DNA from: Psococerastis gibbosa
Lineage: Eukaryota; Arthropoda; Insecta; Psocodea; Psocidae
DNA length: 64,000 bases
NCBI GenBank assembly: GCA_963971405.1
Contig: OZ020486.1
Location: 10,501,419 to 10,565,418 of the forward strand
Direction of reading: 5' to 3'
Positions 58,955-64,000 of this stretch are shown in pieces. Numbering within the stretch: position 1 is the first letter of the stretch; the number at the start of each line of letters is the position of its first letter. Below the pieces are notes generated by a model that saw only the letters and a program-made list of their open reading frames with translations, was not told the origin of the DNA and ran no database searches. The translations under genes were made by a program, and so were the position numbers.

Positions 58955-59738
58955 GAGGGCATGCTATGTAGAAAATTATCACCTCAAAATATGTAGTTTT
59001 TATTGGCTTTTTATTTTTTAATTAATTAACAAAGCAAGTTATTAAAGCTTTGGCTCATGTAAGTTGTAGAAGACTACTTCATGCTTAATATTATAGGAAA
59101 TATTAAATTTTTGGTACTTTGGTTCTTACATAAAAACCAGAGGGGACTACAATTTCGCGTAATCTGGGATTTTTGGAAAACTACAAAACCTAAAATTAAA
59201 AATACCCGATTATATGATGCACGAGTAGGGTTGCCAACTTTCTTTTCTCGAAATAAAGTACATCTTACTTTTGAGAAGGAATATAAAGAGTACAGTATTT
59301 AAAAAAAGAGCACTTAGTATATTTTACTGTCAAACTGGGTCAAAATTACGCCGAAAATACACTTGAACATTATATTGTAAATCAGGGGGGTTCGAATTAC
59401 GAGCTATTTACAATTTAAAACAATATAGTTTTGAGGTTTCCACAGAAAGCTACTAAAAACCTCTTCACACTGCAAATCTAAATTTATGTAAATAAATAGC
59501 TCATTTCTAATTAAATCTATAAAAATCATAAAAAATATTTTGCTTCTTACAAATTTCAGAAAAAGAGTATTTTTGCGTACTCTAAATGACCTTCAGTTTG
59601 TAGAGTATACATGCACGAAAAAGAGTACAATACTCTGAAATAGTCTTCTACAACTTAAAATTTGTTAATAACTAATGAAATAAAAAATGAAAAGTAATTT
59701 TATATTTGGGGTGCTAATTTTCTACGTAGCATATCCTC
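58955..59738. mobile_element. Palindromic element J, copy 2 (interrupted)
   Basis: Ends gagggcatgctatg and cgtagcatatcctc, flanked by ATAA on both sides (58951-58954, 59739-59742). Compared with copy 1, about 410 bp (about 59229-59641) is inserted between the arms. Confidence 0.75.
59229..59641. mobile_element. Unclassified insertion in element J
   Basis: It starts gttgccaactttcttttctc and ends near agagtacaatactctgaaa. It is absent from element J copy 1. Several agagta/tactct words occur near both ends but no clean terminal repeat. Confidence 0.5.
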
Positions 59739-59742
59739 ATAA

Positions 59743-59925
59743 AGCGGCCCCTACACGGTCAATAATGATGACATTATCAGCAATGTCATCAGTAATGATG
59801 GAGCTGTGATCAGAAAATCCGGATCCACGTAATTATTTTTCGTCATTCCAACTTTGTCCACCTTACTCGAACAATATTACTGTCATCTTGATAATGCCAT
59901 TATTACTGACCGTGTAGGGGCCGCT
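59743..59925. mobile_element. Harbinger-type miniature element, 183 bp
   Basis: The terminal inverted repeats agcggcccctacacggtca and tgaccgtgtaggggccgct continue inward for about 38 bp. The flanks are TAA on both sides (59740-59742, 59926-59928), as expected for PIF/Harbinger. It abuts the end of element J and lies 10 bp beyond the stop codon of the MADF/BESS gene, so it probably forms part of that gene's 3' UTR. Confidence 0.88.
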
Positions 59926-59938
59926 TAAGACGTAAGCA

Positions 59939-60301
59939 CTAATTTGTATGTGTAGAACCTCTGCCAGGTAGTCTGCCCATTTCTGCTTCGAATAAAATAT
60001 CGTTGATTCCCTTTTCAGCGTATATTCTCTGCAGAGGGTCCAGTTTTTTTAATTTGCTGACCCAAACTTTGACGATATGGTGGTACTCATCATCGCCCGC
60101 TGCTGATTTGTCCGATAACCTGTCGCAAATTAAATGGAGGAGTTCATTTTCTGTCGTACTGCTACTGCTGCCGACTTTGCTTATTTTCTTCGATATTTTG
60201 GGTTGTGTTAGTTGTTCCTGTTTAATGTACGAAAAAGAAGGGGAAGCCTGCACTGCAGTGGCTGCAATAGCAATTTCAGGTTCTTCCGTGGTTACTGGCA
60301 A
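59939..60301 (-). CDS. MADF/BESS gene exon 2 (linker and BESS-like part)
   Basis: 120 codons plus the stop. The acceptor AG lies at 60303-60302. The exon opens LPVTTEEPEIAIAATAV, passes a basic patch (QPKISKKISKV) and Ser run, and ends GRGSTHTN. Confidence 0.83.
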   Translation of the reverse strand: MPVTTEEPEIAIAATAVQASPSFSYIKQEQLTQPKISKKISKVGSSSSTTENELLHLICDRLSDKSAAGDDEYHHIVKVWVSKLKKLDPLQRIYAEKGINDILFEAEMGRLPGRGSTHTN

Positions 60302-61732
60302 CTAAAATGAAAGAATTTAAATGGATAGTTTGAAACGATACTAAAATACTTCAAATCATGCATTCTTACGTATTATAACCAATTTATAATTTATATATTT
60401 TTATTATAATTTATAATCAATTTATGTTAAAATTGTACAAGGTTCATCGCTTTGCAAACAATATAACAAAATAAAATTTAAACTGAGATGACAAAAAATT
60501 GTAATTAATTTCTTGAGGACGAACTAATTAGGCTATTTCATAATTCAAATCACAAAATATCTTTTAAATTGTAAAAATTATGCAAGGACGGCGGGTCTTA
60601 AAACTTAAACCATTGAAAAAAAAGATCAATTATTGAAGATAATGCAAAATATGATACTTCCGTCAATGGCATTATCAATATTGATGAACAATTGACAAGT
60701 GGAACAGCCACCTCAACACACTATTAATTAATTATATTTCCATTTGTTGATTTTTTTCTACTGCTGTCCCATATTGGAATATTTTTCCAATAAAGGTCCA
60801 TTACCTTTATTAATGTCGCGATTCATTGTCTTTCCCTATTTTCGCATCATGATTACGTAGGAAATACGACCTCACATCGATGACAATGATATTGATATGA
60901 CGAAAAATCTTTTGTACGGTATCATATGTATCATTTTTTTGTATCATAACCATATAACAATATGATCAGCGTTCCGAGTGCCCGAGCTCCCATCGAGCTT
61001 GCCAATATTATCTTCAATCAATAGGTACCGATAAGATAAGATAACAAATAGATAAAACATTGAACATGTAAGTCGTAAGGTGGGTGAATCATGCATCGCA
61101 TATAGTAGCGTATATACAGCAATATGCGATCTCGGTAGCGATTTCTCAAGTATAGGACAGTTAATAAAATAAATTAAATAATAAATAAATTTCCAACCAT
61201 CGTTTTAACGATTCAAATCCTGAAATAATCGATGTCGCCTCTGCTAAGAAGTAGGGCAAATCGAGGCAGTAGACAAAGTCCACTCCGGATTTCAATTGTC
61301 AGACGCATGGCCGAACTCCTCAGTACCGCCTCTACTTACCTCAATCTCCTGGAACTCCCCCGAACTTTCAGCATCGTCTTGCAGAAACGACAGAGCGTAA
61401 AACTTCCACGATGTCGGTGTGTACAGATTCTCACTCAGCCGCTTGGACGTCTGAACCTTCTTAAGTTCCCGGCGGTAATTGGACCGCAGAGAGTTGATCT
61501 GCCGCTTCACGTCCACCTCTTTGGCGTACGGCTTCATTTCGCGGTATACTTGCAGCAGCTGTTTGTAGCCCTCGAGCTTCTTGTGCTTGTTGACGTACTG
61601 CGGATGAGCAGAGTTCCACATGTGTGGCAGCGCCTCGTAAAGCTCGATGAATCTCCTCATGACGAGGCCGTTATGCGAGGAGTCTGCCGTGGCCTCGGGA
61701 GAGCCTGGCTGACTGACAGTAACAACTTCCAT
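59939..61732 (-). CDS. MADF/BESS-domain protein gene, two exons
   Basis: Host gene, or domesticated transposon companion, of 251 codons. Exon 1 (61732-61340) starts at an ATG in a good context (gccATGG) and encodes a MADF domain at about residues 28-119: RRFIELYEALPHMWN, INSLRSNYRRELKKV, then YTPTSWKFYALSFL. Exon 2 (60301-59939) encodes a Ser/Gln-rich linker and a BESS-like segment at about residues 202-242 (KVWVSKLKKLDPLQR, NDILFEAEMG). The splice sites are GAG|GTAAGT and ttttag|TTG, joined in phase 0; the intron is 1038 bp. MADF proteins bind DNA through a Myb-like fold and BESS mediates protein contacts; many are transcription regulators. Related proteins are also encoded by Harbinger elements. 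No break is seen. The 3' end borders a Harbinger miniature element. Confidence 0.85.
60302..61339 (-). other. Intron of the MADF/BESS gene
   Basis: GTAAGT...TTTTAG, 1038 bp, AT-rich. Short words at about 60669-60690 (aatggcattatcaatattga) and 60897-60910 (atgacgaaaaat) resemble the inside of the Harbinger miniature element at 59743-59925, hinting at an old relative. Confidence 0.6.
61340..61732 (-). CDS. MADF/BESS gene exon 1 (MADF domain)
   Basis: 131 codons ending exactly at a codon boundary (E-I-E) before GTAAGT. The frame stays open 15 codons upstream of the chosen ATG but without another ATG, so 61732 is the likely start. Confidence 0.86.
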
Positions 61733-61858
61733 GGCGACTGGCGGCGGACTGACGGAAAGACCGCAGTGCCCCACCACGCACGATCAATCAATCTGACAGT
61801 CGTTGACCCAGATGGTTATTATTGCGCCATCTCTTATCTGTTCCGTCAATCTCAATAG

Positions 61859-62250
61859 CAATCTCGTTTGTTCAACCCTTTTAAAACACATTTCTTGTTT
61901 TTTGAACATTCGAATAATTAATAATTAGGTATTGTTTTTATTGCATATAGGATATTATCGGCACCCATAAACACAACTATGCATTTTCAGGACCCATCGC
62001 GGGCCACAGCCTAACGGGCCATTTAAATTGTAATATTCTGTTTATACTATAAGGTATAAAATACAATTATTATTATTATTATTTTGGCATGGTGGGTTCA
62101 CACACAGCCATGGTGGATTTTTATTATAAAAATATATTAACTTTGCAAAAACGTAAAACACATTCCATGAAGAGGACATCGGATATCCCGTTTTTGAGTA
62201 AATCAGAAGTTTGCATGGAATATCCATTATAGAGCCATAATTAAATGAAT
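61859..62250. other. Unassigned AT-rich DNA
   Basis: It contains an ATT trinucleotide run near 62066-62083. The upstream side of the MADF/BESS gene lies here, but no promoter motif stands out. Confidence 0.35.
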
Positions 62251-62481
62251 CCACATTAAATAAATTAATATGACCGGTTTCGGATACAATCCATCATCAG
62301 ATAAGCAAACTCATGAAAAAACGCCAGCTTATGTATACTACGGAGTTGAACACACCCCCAGTCCCCACCTCCTACCCCAACTCCGTTGTATATAAGCTGA
62401 CGTTTTTTCATATGTATGCTTATCTGATGATGGATTGTATCCGAAACCGGTTATATTAATGATTTATTTACTGTGGATCAT
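62251..62481. repeat. Foldback repeat with two hammerhead-like motifs
   Basis: Inverted arms of about 57 bp (ccacattaaataaattaata ... and its complement near 62424-62481) flank a ~115-bp centre that also pairs partly (aaaaaacgccagcttatgta / tatataagctgacgtttttt). Each arm carries CTGATGA, a hairpin GGAT/ATCC and GAAACCGG followed by TC or TT, the order of a hammerhead ribozyme core. Confidence 0.6.
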
Positions 62482-62484
62482 TGT

Positions 62485-63040
62485 GTTCGTACTTATCTCA
62501 TAGACATTGTATGTATCACTAATATAATACAGTTTGACAACATTTTACATTTTAAGGAATAAAAATGCAAGGTAAGGAGGGCCACGCATGGTCTTAGTGG
62601 TGGTCACAAACTACATAAAAAAAGAACATTTCTTCTACGCTGTGATCTAAATTGACTCTGTAGGCAATATTTTATTATAATTTAGATTTTTTTGGCTCTA
62701 AGTACGGCGATTGAGTTTCCGCGTATGCTAGTATTGTAATATTACCGATACTTATTCGTACTGGTTAGGATTTGGTAGGAACAACGGCACTGGCTGGAGA
62801 AAAGTCAAGATACTGGAACATAAATGCGCCGGAAAGAACAGAAATACAAAGAGATTACAGAATACTGAAGAAAAGGAGTCCATTACGAAATGACAAGAAA
62901 CAGATGAGTTTGAAAATAGCCAGCGTCACAAGTGTTCAGCTTCGCATCCCTGCCCACCGCTGCTGATTGCTGACTGCTGACCCAAACATTCTCATTTCAG
63001 TGCTGTTTGAGTATGATATATTATAGATATTTGACATGAT
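62485..63040. other. Unassigned DNA
   Basis: No gene was recognised; a 64-codon plus frame at 62772-62966 has no recognisable product. Confidence 0.35.
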
Positions 63041-63044
63041 ATCC

Positions 63045-63125
63045 CTTAGAGAAAGCTTTCTACACTGTCGGAAAATGACAGCACTACCTAATTTTGACAA
63101 TATTTTGACGATTTTACTTCAGAAA
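63045..63125 (-). repeat. Dispersed repeat family I, copy 3
   Basis: The reverse complement of about 46430-46520 (agaaagctttctctaag and tgtcattgcctcagtgacag-like tracts). Confidence 0.5.
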
Positions 63126-63231
63126 ACTTATTTTTTTAGTCACTTTTAATAAAATTCCGTCTTTTCATTTTTTGCCCCAGAACAAAACTATTAAGGGGCA
63201 AGTTATCTTTTGGGGTTAGTTAACAATATAA

Positions 63232-63545
63232 TAACGACTACAACATACATATTTGAATTTAAAAGAAAAAAAGTAGTTGAAGCCGATCCTGAGAATTTTT
63301 TTAGCCGTTTTTGGAGCTTTTGGAAGATAGGCCTAAACCCCTCTAAGATTAAGTTGACTCAACAATAGAAAATCTCTTTGAGACATGATTTCTGTGAGCC
63401 ACCGAGTATTTCGCACACAATTCGACGAATAGTTGGACAGACATTTCGTAAAACCCACCTTTTGGGGTCTTCGGACCTCGATCCAAACGTGTAAATCCAC
63501 TTACATCTTGAAATCGGAAATTTGACCATCACAAATCTATCCTTA
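63232..63545 (-). repeat. Dispersed repeat family C, copy 5
   Basis: On the minus strand it reads atagatttgtgatggtcaaa, ggatttacacgtttgg and ttacgaaatgtctgtcc, in the same order as 16074-16300. Confidence 0.6.
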
Positions 63546-64000
63546 GTCGACTAAATGTATTTGCAAAAATCATAAATTTGTGGCCTGAGGCTTCATTCTC
63601 TATCTGGGATTGTGCATAGGTATATACCTATATAATATACTTATACCATACCTGTATAAATGTATATGTATGTATATTGCAATATACAGCGACTTGGCAG
63701 CTTTTTCCTCTCCCGGTGAAGGCACAATAATTGTATTACCTTAATTATTAAGGTTTATATTTGGCCCTGAAGAACAACATCCCTTTTATATCGATTTTAA
63801 TATTGCAGAGCCATGAAAGTAACCCCGGAAACCCCACTGTTACCTTATAATTACAAAGACTTACGTTACGTGATGAAATAGTCGAATCCGAAGATGGTGT
63901 CATGAAAATTTGGGGACTCGAAAATTCCAGGCTAACGGCTACACATTACCACAAATTTTGAGTACCCCAACTGGCCTACACTACTCTCTATCATTTCTAA
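63546..64000. other. Unassigned DNA
   Basis: Only a weak repeat-F remnant near 63850-63900 was noticed. Confidence 0.35.

Overview
This 64 kb window looks like repeat-dense, AT-rich nuclear DNA from an arthropod. The reasons are a MADF/BESS regulatory gene, a Polinton-type DNA polymerase relic, a tRNA-Glu-derived SINE, TTAGG-flavoured degenerate repeats and many small palindromic DNA transposons. Species cannot be named from sequence alone. A 200-base run of N (28795-28994) is an assembly gap.

Host genes are few and all lie on the minus strand. The clearest are the last three coding exons of a CD151-like tetraspanin (44181 down to 41565) and a complete-looking two-exon MADF/BESS gene (61732 down to 59939). 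Between 33085 and 17602 six exon-like islands with good splice signals lie in series on the minus strand. They are mostly not open, which suggests a spliced non-coding (or untranslated) transcript rather than a protein gene.

Layout. 1-7230: a duplicated ~1.7 kb unit, broken by a hAT element that is itself broken by a whole-looking Ty3/gypsy element of the CsRn1 type (1686-6913). 7231-17600: gene-poor DNA with hAT-like pieces, the second copy of the duplicated unit (13062-14770) and two dispersed repeats. 18413-19654: a 1.2 kb hAT relative with a perfect 8-bp target duplication. 22000-29000: satellites, a ~148-bp tandem array, decayed Polinton pieces on both strands, two LINE 3' ends, a 138-bp tandem repeat and the gap. 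29250-36760: hAT-type elements (33086-33356 and 34285-35429 have perfect 8-bp duplications), SINEs and the upstream exon-like islands. 36760-48450: SINEs, palindromic elements, the tetraspanin exons, and RTE-like LINE tails with an (AAG)n run. 49340-59930: more LINE ends and TTAA/ATAA-flanked and TAA-flanked miniature elements, one of which sits in the 3' end of the MADF/BESS gene. 61860-64000: a foldback repeat with hammerhead-like motifs and another dispersed repeat.

The window is mainly a record of stacked insertions. Several can be ordered in time because an unoccupied copy of the target lies elsewhere in the same window. I did not find an undescribed multi-gene system. The observations most worth testing are the minus-strand exon series, the Polinton/tandem-array region and the hammerhead-like hairpins.
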